Part shown: one piece after another, positions 8,956 through 17,598 of the stretch
Layout: the number at the start of each line of letters is the position of its first letter
How positions within the stretch are numbered: position 1 is the stretch's first letter
NCBI RefSeq assembly: GCF_021462285.1
Contig: NZ_CP082787.1
Span: 2,108,001-2,172,000 of the forward strand
DNA from: Serratia entomophila
GTDB lineage: Bacteria > Pseudomonadota > Gammaproteobacteria > Enterobacterales > Enterobacteriaceae
DNA length: 64,000 nucleotides
Reading direction: 5' to 3'
Notes under the pieces: model-generated
The model's input: only the letters and a program-made list of their open reading frames with translations
The model's database searches: none
Told to the model about the DNA's origin: nothing
Position numbers and translations under genes: made by a program

Positions 8956-10011
8956 ATGTTCCAGAACACCGCATCATCAGTAGCATCACTGTGTCTTGGC
9001 GCCGCTATGTGTCTGGCAGCCGCTGCGCCGGCGCAAGGCGCGCAGACGATCACCTTCGTTCCCGATGTCGCCGGGGGATACCCTGAGAGCATCGCCTGGA
9101 ATGAACGCGCCGGGGCGTTTCTGGTTTCGTCGCTGCGCGGCGGGCAGCTTGGCCTGGTTTTTGAAGACGGGCGCTATCGGCGTTTCGCCGCCGGCCGCCC
9201 GCAAATCACCACCTCCGGCATTGTCGTTGATGCGGCGCGCAACCGCGTGCTGGTCTGCAATGAAGACGTCGGCATTGCGCTGAAAACGTCCCCCGGCACG
9301 CGCAACCGCATCGCACAGGTGCTGGAATTCGCTCTCGATACCGGCGTGCTGCAACGGGTGTATGATCTCTCGCCGTTGAGCAAAGGGCCGACGCTCGCCA
9401 ACGATCTGGCCATAGATCCGCAGGGCAATGTTTACGTCACCGACAGCTTCCAGCCGCAAATTTATAAAATCGACCGGGCAACCGGCGCGGCTTCGATACT
9501 GGTGCGCTCCGAGCGGCTGATGCCCGCCAAGGCCGGTGCGGCATCGGGTGCTCAGCCCTATCTCAACGGCATCGTTTACCATCCGGGCGGCTATTTGATC
9601 GTCGGTGACTATTCTCGCGGCCTGCTGTGGAAGGTGGCGCTGGATGGAACGCGCAAGCTAAGCGAGATCGCGCTGCCGCTGCCGCTGAAAGGGCCGGACG
9701 GTTTGCGCCTCAAAAGCCCCGACACTCTGGTGGTGGTGCAGTCGTTCCCGGGGGCGGATGGCAAGATGTCGGGGGATGTGACGCTGCTCTCTTCATCCGA
9801 CGGCTGGGCCAGCGCCCGCATCGCCGCAGTCGCTACGCCGCCGGGGCTGGACGGGCCGACCGCCGCGGCTATCAAGGACGGTGAGGTTTGGGTGGTTAAT
9901 TCCCGCTACCCGCAGCTGTTTGCCGACAGCGCCAAGGCGGATGGCACGCGGGAGTTTAGCCTCGTCAAAGTGGCGTTTGCCGAGAGCGGCAATGCCGCCG
10001 GGGCTCGCTGA
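8956..10011 (+). CDS. Exported SMP-30/gluconolactonase-like beta-propeller protein
   Basis: 351 residues starting MFQNTASSVASLCLGAAMCL, a Sec signal peptide with cleavage probably after AQGA. An ATG 11 codons upstream would weaken the signal and is rejected. The mature part shows repeated propeller strands: PESIAWNERAGAFLVSSLRGGQL, GIVVDAARNRVLVCNEDVG, NDLAIDPQGNVYVTDSFQPQIYKID, YLNGIVYHPGGYLIVGDYSRGLLWKV and GPDGLRLKSPDTLVVV. Such proteins include lactonases and ligand-binding propellers; the substrate is unknown. Likely periplasmic. Confidence 0.75.
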   Translation: MFQNTASSVASLCLGAAMCLAAAAPAQGAQTITFVPDVAGGYPESIAWNERAGAFLVSSLRGGQLGLVFEDGRYRRFAAGRPQITTSGIVVDAARNRVLVCNEDVGIALKTSPGTRNRIAQVLEFALDTGVLQRVYDLSPLSKGPTLANDLAIDPQGNVYVTDSFQPQIYKIDRATGAASILVRSERLMPAKAGAASGAQPYLNGIVYHPGGYLIVGDYSRGLLWKVALDGTRKLSEIALPLPLKGPDGLRLKSPDTLVVVQSFPGADGKMSGDVTLLSSSDGWASARIAAVATPPGLDGPTAAAIKDGEVWVVNSRYPQLFADSAKADGTREFSLVKVAFAESGNAAGAR

Positions 10012-10081
10012 AGCCAAGGAGCTCGCCGAACGCTCGCGGGGTTTCCTGCGCAGCCGTGATGTGCCTATAATACGCCGGTGA

Positions 10082-10097
10082 CTGTATAAATAAACAG
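10082..10097 (+). promoter_or_regulatory. LexA (SOS) box of the qnr gene
   Basis: CTGTATAAATAAACAG matches the LexA consensus CTGT-N8-ACAG exactly. It lies just downstream of a TATAAT -10 hexamer (10066-10071) and 8 bp before the qnr start codon. LexA control of qnrB genes is established, so this supports the identity of the gene that follows. Confidence 0.88.
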
Positions 10098-10105
10098 GGT
10101 GTATA

Positions 10106-10750
10106 ATGGGCCTGGCGCTAAAGAGTGAGAAAATCGATCGCAACCGCTTTACCGGCGAAAAAATCGAGAACGGCAGCTTTATTAACTGTGATTTTTCGGG
10201 CGCCGATTTGACCGGCACCGAGTTTATCGGCTGCCAGTTTTACGATCGCGACAGCCGGCTGGGCGGTAATTTCAGCCGTGCGCTGTTGAAAGACGCCAGT
10301 TTTAAAAGCTGCGATCTGTCGATGGCCGATTTCAGAAACGCCAGCGCGCTGGGGATCGAAATTCGTGAATGCCGGGCGCAGGGCGCGGACTTTCGCGGCG
10401 CCAGCTTCATGAATATGATCACCAGCCGTACCTGGTTCTGCAGCGCTTACATCACCAAAAGCAACCTGAGCTACGCCAACTTTTCCAAGGTGGTGCTTGA
10501 GAAGTGCTAGCTGTGGGAAAACCGCTGGAATGGGGCGCAGATCCTCGGCGCCAGCTTCAGCGGTTCCGACATGTCTGGCGGTGAATTCTCCGGCTTCGAC
10601 TGGCGTGCGGCTAACGTGACCCAGTGCGACCTGAGCAATTCCGAACTGGGTGAGCTGGATCTGCGCCATACCGATCTGCAGGGCGTGAAGCTGGACAGCT
10701 ACCAGGCTGCCCAACTGATGGAACGGCTGGGGATTGCGATTATCGGCTGA
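10106..10750 (+). pseudogene. qnr: Qnr pentapeptide-repeat protein interrupted by an in-frame TAG
   Basis: Chromosomal SmaQnr/QnrB-type gene; intact relatives protect DNA gyrase and topoisomerase IV from fluoroquinolones. The opening MGLALKSEKIDRNRFTGEKI and the pentapeptide coils (ADLTG, ADFRN, ADFRG, SNLSYANFSK) are characteristic. Codon 135 (10508-10510) is TAG, after KVVLEKC. Relatives have Glu there, so GAG to TAG is the simplest change. The same frame then continues for 79 codons with LWENRWNGAQILGASFSGSD to the normal C-terminus MERLGIAIIG. Full length would be 214 codons. The product as read is 134 residues, missing the C-terminal coils and the dimer interface. The 3' end overlaps the convergent LysE-family gene by 11 bp. 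Confidence 0.9.
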
Positions 10751-11363
10751 GGAGCTGTCTGATGCCCAGGCCGATAATCAGCGCGCCGCAGGCGCGATCG
10801 ATCCAGGCTTTACTGCGCCGGTAGGCGCTGGCGATGGGCGCGTGCGACAGCACCAGCGCCACCAGGCCATACCACAGGCTGGCGATCACCGCGACCTCCA
10901 GCAGCATGGCGGCGAAGGTGGGCATGGAGATATGCGCCGGCGCTGCCGACGAAAACACCGCGGCGTAAAAGGCGACCGATTTGGGGTTGGCTATGTTGGT
11001 GGCGACCCCCTGCAAGAACGCCGATCTGAAGCCGGCGTTCACCCCGCACGCCGCGCCGGCAACGCCTGAGCCGGGGGCTGCATGGGCGATCAGCCGATAA
11101 CCGAACCAAATCAGATAACCGGCGCCGGCCACTTTTACCGCCAGCGCCAGCCAGGGGAACAAGGCGAAAACCATACCGACGCCGAGCAGGGCGCTGCTCG
11201 CCCAGAACAGGTTGACCAATACGATGCCCGCCACCAGGGCGAAAGCCTCGCTGCGGCGCGCGGAAACGGCTTTGTGCGCAACGGCGACAAAGTTGGGGCC
11301 GGGGATCACCACGCCGACGATATAGACGGTGAAAACGGCGAGCACGGCTGACATATCGATCAT
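10740..11363 (-). CDS. LysE/RhtB family amino-acid exporter
   Basis: 207-residue inner-membrane protein with about six helices. Family signatures: VVIPGPNFVAVAHKAVSARRSEAFALVAGI near the N-terminus (the PGP motif of LysE exporters), GAGYLIWFGYRLI and FLQGVATNIANPKSVAFYAAVF. Relatives export homoserine, threonine or other amino acids. Substrate unknown. The start MIDMSAV could be three codons shorter. Confidence 0.88.
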   Translation of the reverse strand: MIDMSAVLAVFTVYIVGVVIPGPNFVAVAHKAVSARRSEAFALVAGIVLVNLFWASSALLGVGMVFALFPWLALAVKVAGAGYLIWFGYRLIAHAAPGSGVAGAACGVNAGFRSAFLQGVATNIANPKSVAFYAAVFSSAAPAHISMPTFAAMLLEVAVIASLWYGLVALVLSHAPIASAYRRSKAWIDRACGALIIGLGIRQLLSR

Positions 11364-11737
11364 CGGTTAACTGCCTGTCAGAAGGGGGGAACTCTAGTTC
11401 TATAATGAATCGCCGGTGTGATCCAGCAGTGCGGAAACTTTTTTACCGGCCCGTAGCGGCAGGCGCCAGCGGCCTAAGGCGGTAATAAATTTATGAGCCT
11501 TATGAATATAATTTAAAATATGCCTTGCTTAAATAATTCAGCTGTGTGTAAATAGCGTCATCGGTTTGTAGTACAGACCTTATGAAAGCAGTTTTAGTAA
11601 AGCAGTTCTCAGTATTAGCGATATCCCTCAGATACCTCTTCTCCCGCGAATTTTCTTCTCTAGTGCCCCATAAGTTTCCAATAAAAACAGACCTCTATCG
11701 CCATATGGCGTCGCAAAAATATAAAGGGAATATCTCT
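11364..11737 (+). promoter_or_regulatory. Cold-shock gene promoter region and long leader with cold box
   Basis: 374 bp without a gene. At 11561-11580 TCGGTTTGTAGTACAGACCT closely matches the E. coli cspA cold box at the 5' end of its mRNA. The transcript would therefore have a leader of about 170 nt before the start codon, as for cspA, whose leader refolds in the cold. The first 150 bp are AT-rich. I see no other element. The uninterrupted frame across the leader is not taken as coding. Confidence 0.7.
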
Positions 11738-11950
11738 ATGTCTAATAAAATGACTGGTTTGGTAAAATGGTTTGATGCAGGTAAAGGCTTTGGCTTTATT
11801 ACCCCGGCAGACGGCAGCAAAGACGTGTTCGTACACTTCTCCGCTATTCAGAGCAACGATTTCAAAACGCTGGACGAAGGCCAACAGGTTGAGTTCACTA
11901 TCGAAAATGGCATGAAGGGGCCTTCTGCCGGCAACGTGGTCGCGTTATAA
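11738..11950 (+). CDS. CspA-family cold shock protein
   Basis: 70-residue single cold-shock domain, an RNA chaperone that melts mRNA structure. RNP1 is KGFGFITP and RNP2 VFVHFSAI; the sequence starts [20 protein letters not shown] and ends [10 protein letters not shown], as in CspA/CspG. This ATG is the family start; the open frame upstream is leader. The cold box in that leader suggests cold induction. The paralog letter cannot be fixed without comparison. Confidence 0.95.
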   Translation: MSNKMTGLVKWFDAGKGFGFITPADGSKDVFVHFSAIQSNDFKTLDEGQQVEFTIENGMKGPSAGNVVAL

Positions 11951-12034
11951 TTTTCGGCCGAGGTACGATTTCTTACGACAGCGATGATGGTTTAAGCCGG
12001 AGCAGTTAAGAAATGAAATCCTCAGCCTGAATAA

Positions 12035-12060
12035 ACTCCGGGTTCGCCCGGAGTATTTGT
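12035..12060 (+). terminator. Terminator of the cold shock gene
   Basis: ACTCCGGG (12035-12042), TTCG tetraloop, CCCGGAGT (12047-12054), then ATTTGT. It lies only 5 bp before the tRNA-like element. Confidence 0.8.
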
Positions 12061-12064
12061 CAAT

Positions 12065-12143
12065 ACGTCATTAGCTCAGCAGGAAGAGCGGCAGCGAAAT
12101 TATCCGTTGGCGGACTGGGGTTCGATTCCTCGATGACGTTCCA
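12065..12143 (+). tRNA. tRNA-like element / degenerate tRNA with encoded CCA
   Basis: A cloverleaf can be drawn over 79 nt. The acceptor ACGTCAT pairs with ATGACGT over 7 bp and is followed by T and CCA. T8 A9 is present. The D stem is GCTC/GAGC with a loop AGCAGGAA that keeps A14, G18G19 and A21. The T arm is TGGGG-TTCGATT-CCTCG. The anticodon arm is odd: stem CAGCG/CGTTG (one G-T) with an eight-base loop AAATTATC, and two bases rather than one after the D stem. Conserved tertiary bases are retained, but no normal anticodon can be assigned. It may be a pseudo-tRNA or a tRNA-mimicking RNA. Confidence 0.55.
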
Positions 12144-12317
12144 ATAATTAATTATTATTGGCAACAGAAAAACAGATTGTCGCATAAATAATAATGCCGA
12201 TTTTCAGTCTATTTTTCTGTTGTGAAAAAGTTGTGCTTAGGCTGCGTAACGTTGGAGTGTTGGATGGACGCTTACGCCATAACATGACAGCCGGGAAAGT
12301 AACCGGCAAACATTGAT
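12144..12317 (+). ncRNA. Possible small RNA region ending in a strong terminator
   Basis: No ORF or convincing gene here. A hairpin GCCGG-GAAAGTAA-CCGGC and then a strong plus-strand terminator (12318-12345) close the stretch, although the nearest upstream gene already has its own terminator. The terminator must end the tRNA-like transcript or a separate small RNA. No defined promoter was found. Confidence 0.3.
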
Positions 12318-12345
12318 AACCCCGGCATGGCGCCGGGGTTTTTTT
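12318..12345 (+). terminator. Rho-independent terminator
   Basis: AACCCCGGC (12318-12326), five-base loop, GCCGGGGTT (12332-12340), then T5. It points rightward, against the convergent hydrolase gene, so it ends a plus-strand transcript. Confidence 0.88.
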
Positions 12346-12357
12346 ATGTCTGCTCTC

Positions 12358-13035
12358 TCAGCGTTGAGAATCCAGCAGCTCGTTGTTTTTCACTACGTCC
12401 TGCGCTTTCATATAGCTTTCAATCAGCAACTGATAGGCCGGGAAGATTTTGGTGTATACCTCAGCCCATTGCTGCGCATCATCGCGGTTCCAGCTGCCTT
12501 GCAGCTCTGAGGCGACGCCGGCGGTATCGATAGGCACCACGCCGGCCTGCACCACGCGCGCCAGGGTGATTTCTTGCGCCATTTTGGAATAGGTGCCGGA
12601 GGCATCGATCACCGCGAAGACCTTATAGCCTTCGGCGACCGCGCTGATGGACGGGAAGGCCATGCATACGCTGGTGATGGTGCCGGCGATAATCAGGGTC
12701 TTGCGGCCGGTGGCTTTTACCGCCGCCACGAACTCCGGGTTGTCCCAGGCGTTGATCTCGCCTTTGCGGGCGACGTACTGTGCATGCGGCGCATTCTGGT
12801 GGATTTCCGGGATCAGCGGGCCATTGGGGCCCTGCGGCACCGAGGCGGTGGTGATCACCGGCAGTTTGCTCAGCGTGGCGATGCTGGCCAATGCGCCGGC
12901 GCGGGCGCGCAGCTCGGTCATTGGCATGTCGGCGACGGTCTGGAACAGACCGCTCTGGTGATCAATCAACAGCAATACGGCGTCATTGACATCAATAACA
13001 GGACGTTGACCGTTAAAGTTTTCTGGAGCGCTCAT
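12358..13035 (-). CDS. YcaC-like isochorismatase-family hydrolase
   Basis: 225-residue cysteine hydrolase of the isochorismatase superfamily, closest in layout to YcaC. The catalytic triad is in context: Asp in [12 protein letters not shown], Lys in [13 protein letters not shown], Cys in [24 protein letters not shown] also matches YcaC. The start [10 protein letters not shown] is preferred over an upstream ATG because of the Shine-Dalgarno AGAAGGAAAA. YcaC's own substrate is unsettled. Monocistronic. Confidence 0.85.
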   Translation of the reverse strand: MSAPENFNGQRPVIDVNDAVLLLIDHQSGLFQTVADMPMTELRARAGALASIATLSKLPVITTASVPQGPNGPLIPEIHQNAPHAQYVARKGEINAWDNPEFVAAVKATGRKTLIIAGTITSVCMAFPSISAVAEGYKVFAVIDASGTYSKMAQEITLARVVQAGVVPIDTAGVASELQGSWNRDDAQQWAEVYTKIFPAYQLLIESYMKAQDVVKNNELLDSQR

Positions 13036-13302
13036 GGTTTTTTCCTTCTGTAGTCGGATGGTGATATGAAAATTAATGTTGAATAACCAGATGGTTAATC
13101 TCATTTCGTGCTCTTAGTTTAGGCACTTGGCGGAATTGCACTAGAGGGTGAAGGTGGGATTAATCGTTCCATAAATAGAACGATATTGAGCGACAGGCGA
13201 GCATCCCAACGCTGAACTAAAATTAAACTGCATAAGAAGCATGCGGAAAGCCCGGCAGGGAGCGCCATTCTGTTCACTAGCTCGATGCGGAGGGCAGTCG
13301 TC

Positions 13303-13731
13303 ATGGCTTATCAACATATCGTTGTCGCAACCGATCTCAGCGAAGACGCCGAGTTCCTGCTGGGCAAGGGCGCCAGGCTGGCCGCCGCGCTCAATGCCAA
13401 ACTTTCCCTGATCTATATCGATATCCACCGCACCGGTTATTACGCCGAACTGGGGGTGGGTGAATATAACTACACCGATCGCACCTTTTCGGAGCGGGTC
13501 AAGAACATACTCAATGCGATCCGCGGTCAGTCGTCCTACCCGGTGGAAGAGGCGATCGTCAGCCGCGGTGAACTGACGGCAGAGCTGAACCGGGCGGCTA
13601 AGGAGAAAGGGTTTGATCTGATTGTCTTCGGCCATCACCACGATGTCTGGAGCCGGCTGATGTCTTCGGCGCGCCAGGCGATCAACGATCTGAATGTCGA
13701 TCTGCTGGTGATCCCCATCGACAAAAAATAG
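13303..13731 (+). CDS. Universal stress protein (UspA family)
   Basis: 142-residue Usp domain. It begins MAYQHIVVATDLSEDAEFLLGKGARLA, has SLIYID after the second strand and ends IVFGHHHDVWSRLMSSARQAINDLNVDLLVIPI. The family ATP loop G-2X-G-9X-G(S/T) is not clearly present, placing it with non-ATP-binding UspA/C/D types. Start chosen at MAYQ; the ORF opens six codons earlier. A terminator follows. Confidence 0.9.
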   Translation: MAYQHIVVATDLSEDAEFLLGKGARLAAALNAKLSLIYIDIHRTGYYAELGVGEYNYTDRTFSERVKNILNAIRGQSSYPVEEAIVSRGELTAELNRAAKEKGFDLIVFGHHHDVWSRLMSSARQAINDLNVDLLVIPIDKK

Positions 13732-13736
13732 CGCAG

Positions 13737-13758
13737 CCCCTCGCCCGGCGAGGGGTTT
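13737..13758 (+). terminator. Terminator of the usp gene
   Basis: CCCCTCGCC and GGCGAGGGG (13737-13755) form the stem, followed by TTT. It lies 5 bp past the stop codon. Confidence 0.8.
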
Positions 13759-14000
13759 CTATCGTGTCTCATGCCCAATAGCCCCCATCGAAATAGTCAC
13801 TCTGGTAAATTTTATTATATCCATCAATAATTTGGCTTAATTCCGAGAATGCTTGCCCCAGCGCATTGAAATGGCTCCTGATACCTCTTTTTGGTTAACA
13901 AACCGCACGTTTTGACTGGCCTGGCGCCGCCGGGAGTTTTATCCTCGGGCAATGAGGATTTGTATGATTTATATAAATACGTTCACATGGAGGAGGTCTC

Positions 14001-14756
14001 ATGCGTTTTGACAATAAAGTGGTGGTCATCACCGGTGCGGGTAATGGCATGGGGGAAGCGGCGGCGCGGCGGTTTTCCGCCGAGGGCGCCATCGTGGTAT
14101 TGGCCGACTGGGCCAGGGAAGCGGTGGACAAGGTGGCCGCTTCGCTGCCGCAGGGCCGGGCGCTGGCGGTGCATATCGACGTTTCCGACCCGGTTGCGGT
14201 CGAGAAGATGATGAATGAAGTGGTGGAGAAACTGGGCCGTATCGACGTGTTGCTGAACAACGCCGGCGTACACGTGGCGGGCAGCGTGCTGGAAACCAGC
14301 GTCGCCGACTGGCGGCGCATCGCCGGGGTCGATATCGACGGCGTGGTGTTCTGCTCCAAGTTCGCCTTGCCGTACCTGTTGAAAACCAAAGGCTGCATCG
14401 TCAATACGGCGTCGGTTTCCGGCCTGGGCGGCGACTGGGGCGCGGCTTATTACTGTGCGGCGAAGGGGGCGGTGGTCAACCTGACGCGCGCCATGGCGCT
14501 GGATCACGGCGGCGACGGCGTGCGCGTCAACTCGGTGTGTCCGAGCCTGGTGAAAACCAACATGACCAACGGCTGGCCGCAGGAGATCCGCGACAAGTTC
14601 AACGAACGCATTGCGCTGGGCCGCGCGGCGGAGCCGGAAGAAGTGGCGGCGGTGATGGCGTTCCTGGCCAGCGATGACGCCAGCTTTATCAACGGCGCCA
14701 ACATCCCGGTCGACGGCGGGGCGACCGCCTCGGACGGTCAGCCGAAAATCGTTTAG
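14001..14756 (+). CDS. budC: meso-2,3-butanediol dehydrogenase / acetoin reductase
   Basis: 251-residue short-chain dehydrogenase that interconverts acetoin and meso-2,3-butanediol with NAD(H). The sequence from MRFDNKVVVITGAGNGMGEA to the end GGATASDGQPKIV agrees closely with what I recall of the S. marcescens enzyme (also called SlaC). The cofactor motif is TGAGNGMG, NNAG is at about residue 88, and the catalytic Ser (NTASVSGLGG) and YxxxK (YYCAAKG) are in place. Shine-Dalgarno GGAGGAG. It stands apart from the acetolactate genes. Confidence 0.93.
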   Translation: MRFDNKVVVITGAGNGMGEAAARRFSAEGAIVVLADWAREAVDKVAASLPQGRALAVHIDVSDPVAVEKMMNEVVEKLGRIDVLLNNAGVHVAGSVLETSVADWRRIAGVDIDGVVFCSKFALPYLLKTKGCIVNTASVSGLGGDWGAAYYCAAKGAVVNLTRAMALDHGGDGVRVNSVCPSLVKTNMTNGWPQEIRDKFNERIALGRAAEPEEVAAVMAFLASDDASFINGANIPVDGGATASDGQPKIV

Positions 14757-14769
14757 GCGTTAGCCATTG

Positions 14770-14793
14770 GGCCCGGCATCGCCGGGCCTTTTT
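14770..14793 (+). terminator. Terminator of budC
   Basis: GGCCCGGC (14770-14777), ATC, GCCGGGCC (14781-14788), T5. Confidence 0.9.
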
Positions 14794-14795
14794 GA

Positions 14796-16076
14796 TCACA
14801 CCCCAATGCGATCGCGCAGCGTATAATACGCGGCGCCGATGGCGGTGAACGGGATCTGCAGGTTGCGCCCGCCGAAGAACGGCAAATGCGGCAGCCTGGC
14901 GAAGGCGTCGAAGCGCTCCGCGTCGCCGCGCATCAGTTCCGCAATCAGCTTGCCCGCCAGATGGGTGCAGGTCACGCCGTGGCCGCTGTAACCCTGCATG
15001 TAATAGACGTTATTCTCCAGGCGGCCGAACTGCGGCATGCGCGACAGCGTCAGCAGGAAGTTGCCGGTCCAGCGATAGTCGATGCGCACCCCCTTCAACT
15101 GCGGGAAGGTTTTCAGCAGCTTTGGCCGGATCAGGTTGTCGATGTCGTCCGGGTCGCGTGCGCCATAGACCACGCCGCCGCCGTAAAGCAGCCGGTTATC
15201 GCCGGTAATGCGGTAATAATCCAGCAGATAGTTGCAGTCTTCGACGCAGTAGTTTTGCGGGATCAGCGCCTGCGTCACCTCTGGCGCCAGCGGCTCGGTG
15301 GCGACCACCTGAGTGCCGCACGGCATGCTGCGCTTCGCCAGGCGCGGCTCCAGCTTGTCCCCCAGATAGGCGTTGCCGGCGACAATCACGTAGCGTGCCT
15401 TCACCTGGCCGCCGGCGGTGCTGACGATAGCCGGTTCGCCGTGGCGGATGTCGGTCACCGCCGATTGTTCGAAGATGCGGCCGCCCTGCAGGCGAATCGC
15501 CTCAGCCTCGCCGAGCGCCAGATTGAGCGGGTGGATGTGGCCGCCGCTGTGGTCCAGCAGCGCGCCGACGTAGCGATCGCTGGCGATCTCCTGGCGCACC
15601 CGGTCGGCATCCAGCAGTTCGAGCTGGGTGTTGCCGTAACGTTCCCAGTTCTGCTTCTGCTCGATCAGCGCGTGGTACTGCTTGTTATTCAGCGCGGCGA
15701 AGATGCCGCCGGGGCGGTAGTCGCATTCGATGGCGTATCGCTTGATACGGCTGCGAATGATCTCTGCGCCCTCAAACATCATGCTGCCGAGCACCCGGGC
15801 GCTTTCCGGCCCGTAGCGTTGCTCAATTACGTCGATGTCGCGGCTGTAGGAGTTAACCAGCTGGCCGCCGTTGCGGCCGCTGGCGCCAAAGCCGATGCGT
15901 GCGGATTCCAGCACCACCACGTCATAACCGGCCTCTACCAGAAACAGCGCCGAAGACAGGCCGGTGTAACCGCCGCCGACCACGCAGACGTCGCATTCGA
16001 TAGACTCATTCAGCTGTGGGTAAGGCTGATGGTCGTTGGCCGAGGCCGCATAATAGCTTTTTACGTGTTCAGTCAT
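14796..16076 (-). CDS. puuB: Gamma-glutamylputrescine oxidoreductase PuuB
   Basis: FAD-dependent oxidase of 426 residues; second step of the glutamylated putrescine pathway, forming gamma-glutamyl-aminobutyraldehyde. The dinucleotide fold VCVVGGGYTGLSSALFL is near residue 31, the DAAO-family ARIGFGASGRNGGQ follows, and the C-terminal VYYMQGYSGHGVTCTHLAGKLIAE closes the FAD site. It lies 10 bp downstream of puuC. The normally adjacent puuE is not present beside it. Confidence 0.95.
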   Translation of the reverse strand: MTEHVKSYYAASANDHQPYPQLNESIECDVCVVGGGYTGLSSALFLVEAGYDVVVLESARIGFGASGRNGGQLVNSYSRDIDVIEQRYGPESARVLGSMMFEGAEIIRSRIKRYAIECDYRPGGIFAALNNKQYHALIEQKQNWERYGNTQLELLDADRVRQEIASDRYVGALLDHSGGHIHPLNLALGEAEAIRLQGGRIFEQSAVTDIRHGEPAIVSTAGGQVKARYVIVAGNAYLGDKLEPRLAKRSMPCGTQVVATEPLAPEVTQALIPQNYCVEDCNYLLDYYRITGDNRLLYGGGVVYGARDPDDIDNLIRPKLLKTFPQLKGVRIDYRWTGNFLLTLSRMPQFGRLENNVYYMQGYSGHGVTCTHLAGKLIAELMRGDAERFDAFARLPHLPFFGGRNLQIPFTAIGAAYYTLRDRIGV

Positions 16077-16086
16077 GATGAGGCCC

Positions 16087-17583
16087 TTATTCCAGCGAGA
16101 TCCAGGTGGTTTTCAGTTCTGTGAACTTATCCAGCGCGTGCAGCGACTTATCGCGGCCGTTGCCGCTCTGCTTGTACCCGCCGAACGGCACGGTCATGTC
16201 GCCGTCGTTGTAGTTGTTGACGAATACCGTGCCGGCTTTCAAGCCCCGCGCCATGCGGTGGGCGCGGCTCAGATCGCGGGTCCAGACCGCGGCGCCCAGG
16301 CCGTAATCGCTGTCGTTGGCCAGCTGCAGCGCCTGCTGTTCGCCGCTGAAGGTGGTCACCGCCAGCACCGGGCCGAAGATTTCGTCGCGCGCTACGCTCA
16401 TGGCGTTATCCACCCCGGTGAGAATGGTCGGGCCGAGGTAGCCGGCGTGATCGCCCTGCGGGTGCCGACGGCCGTCGAGGAACAGCGAGGCGCCCTGGCT
16501 CAGCCCCTGGTCGATATAGCCCGCCACTTTCTCGCAGTGGCCGCTGTCGATCAGCGTGCCCATTACCGTGGCCGGATCGAGCGGGTCGCCCGGGGTAAAT
16601 GCCGCCGCATGCTTGCGCAGCGCCTGCAGAAAATCTTGCTGAATACTTTCTTCCACCAGCAGGCGGGTACCGGCGATGCACACCTGGCCCTGGTTGTAGA
16701 AAATGCCTGCCGCAGCGCTTTGCGCGGCTTTGTCCAGGTCCGGGCAATCGGCGAAGACGATATTGGCGCTTTTTCCGCCGGCCTCCAGCCAGACGCGTTT
16801 CATATTGGATTCGCCGGCGTACTTCATCAGTTGCTTGGCAACCAGCGTGGAACCGGTGAAGGTGAGCGCGTCGACGTCGTTGTGCAGCGCCAGCGCCTTG
16901 CCGGCGTCGTGGCCGTAGCCGGGGACCACGTTCAGTACGCCGTCCGGCAGCCCGGCCTGCTGCGCCAGCTTGCCGAGCAGCAGGGCGCTCAGCGGCGATT
17001 TTTCAGACGGTTTGAGGACCAGGCTGTTGCCGGCGGCCAGCGCCGGGCCGAGCTTCCAGCAGGCCAGCAGCAGCGGGAAGTTCCAGGGAACGATGGCGCC
17101 GACCACGCCGATTGGCTCACGTTCGATCAACGCCAGCGCGTCGCGGCCGGTAGGGGCGATTTCGCCGTACACCTTATCGATCGCTTCGGCGTACCAGCGG
17201 ATGCAGCGGATAGCGCCCGGCACGTCGTCGCGCAGGCTGTGGCGGATAGGCTTGCCGGTATCCAGCGTTTCCAGCAGCGCCAGCTCTTCATGGTGCTGTT
17301 CCATCAGTGCGGCGAAGCGCAGCAGGGTGGCTTTACGCTGCGCCGGGGCCGCCTGTGACCAGTCGCCGCGCTCGAACGCGCCGCGCGCCGCGCTGACCGC
17401 CAAATCGATATCGACGCCGCTGCCGCGCGCCACCAGCGCCAGCTGGCGCCGGCCGGCGGGATCGTCCACGGCAAAGCTTTCCCCTTCGGCGGCCGGCTGA
17501 TAGCGGCCATTAATAAACAGTCGGTTCTCAATGTGCAGGGCTTGCGCCCGATGTTGCCAATACTGCAGGTGGTGGAAATCCAT
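16087..17583 (-). CDS. puuC: Gamma-glutamyl-aminobutyraldehyde dehydrogenase PuuC
   Basis: 498-residue NAD(P)+-dependent aldehyde dehydrogenase, third step of the Puu pathway. Catalytic Glu in VWLEAGGKSANIVF, catalytic Cys in FYNQGQVCIAGTR, cofactor motif FTGSTLVAKQ, and the N-terminal MDFHHLQYWQHRA of the PuuC group. It lies 15 bp after puuR on the same strand. Confidence 0.95.
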   Translation of the reverse strand: MDFHHLQYWQHRAQALHIENRLFINGRYQPAAEGESFAVDDPAGRRQLALVARGSGVDIDLAVSAARGAFERGDWSQAAPAQRKATLLRFAALMEQHHEELALLETLDTGKPIRHSLRDDVPGAIRCIRWYAEAIDKVYGEIAPTGRDALALIEREPIGVVGAIVPWNFPLLLACWKLGPALAAGNSLVLKPSEKSPLSALLLGKLAQQAGLPDGVLNVVPGYGHDAGKALALHNDVDALTFTGSTLVAKQLMKYAGESNMKRVWLEAGGKSANIVFADCPDLDKAAQSAAAGIFYNQGQVCIAGTRLLVEESIQQDFLQALRKHAAAFTPGDPLDPATVMGTLIDSGHCEKVAGYIDQGLSQGASLFLDGRRHPQGDHAGYLGPTILTGVDNAMSVARDEIFGPVLAVTTFSGEQQALQLANDSDYGLGAAVWTRDLSRAHRMARGLKAGTVFVNNYNDGDMTVPFGGYKQSGNGRDKSLHALDKFTELKTTWISLE

Positions 17584-17598
17584 ACCTAGCTCCGTTGA

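Noticed and set aside
10106..10510. Short 134-residue pentapeptide protein as an intact gene
   Set aside because: The homologous sequence continues in frame beyond the TAG, so this is an interrupted Qnr, not a natural short form.
11582..11737. 52-codon N-terminal extension of the cold shock protein
   Set aside because: It starts just after the cold box and covers the structured leader. Cold shock proteins start at MSNKM here.
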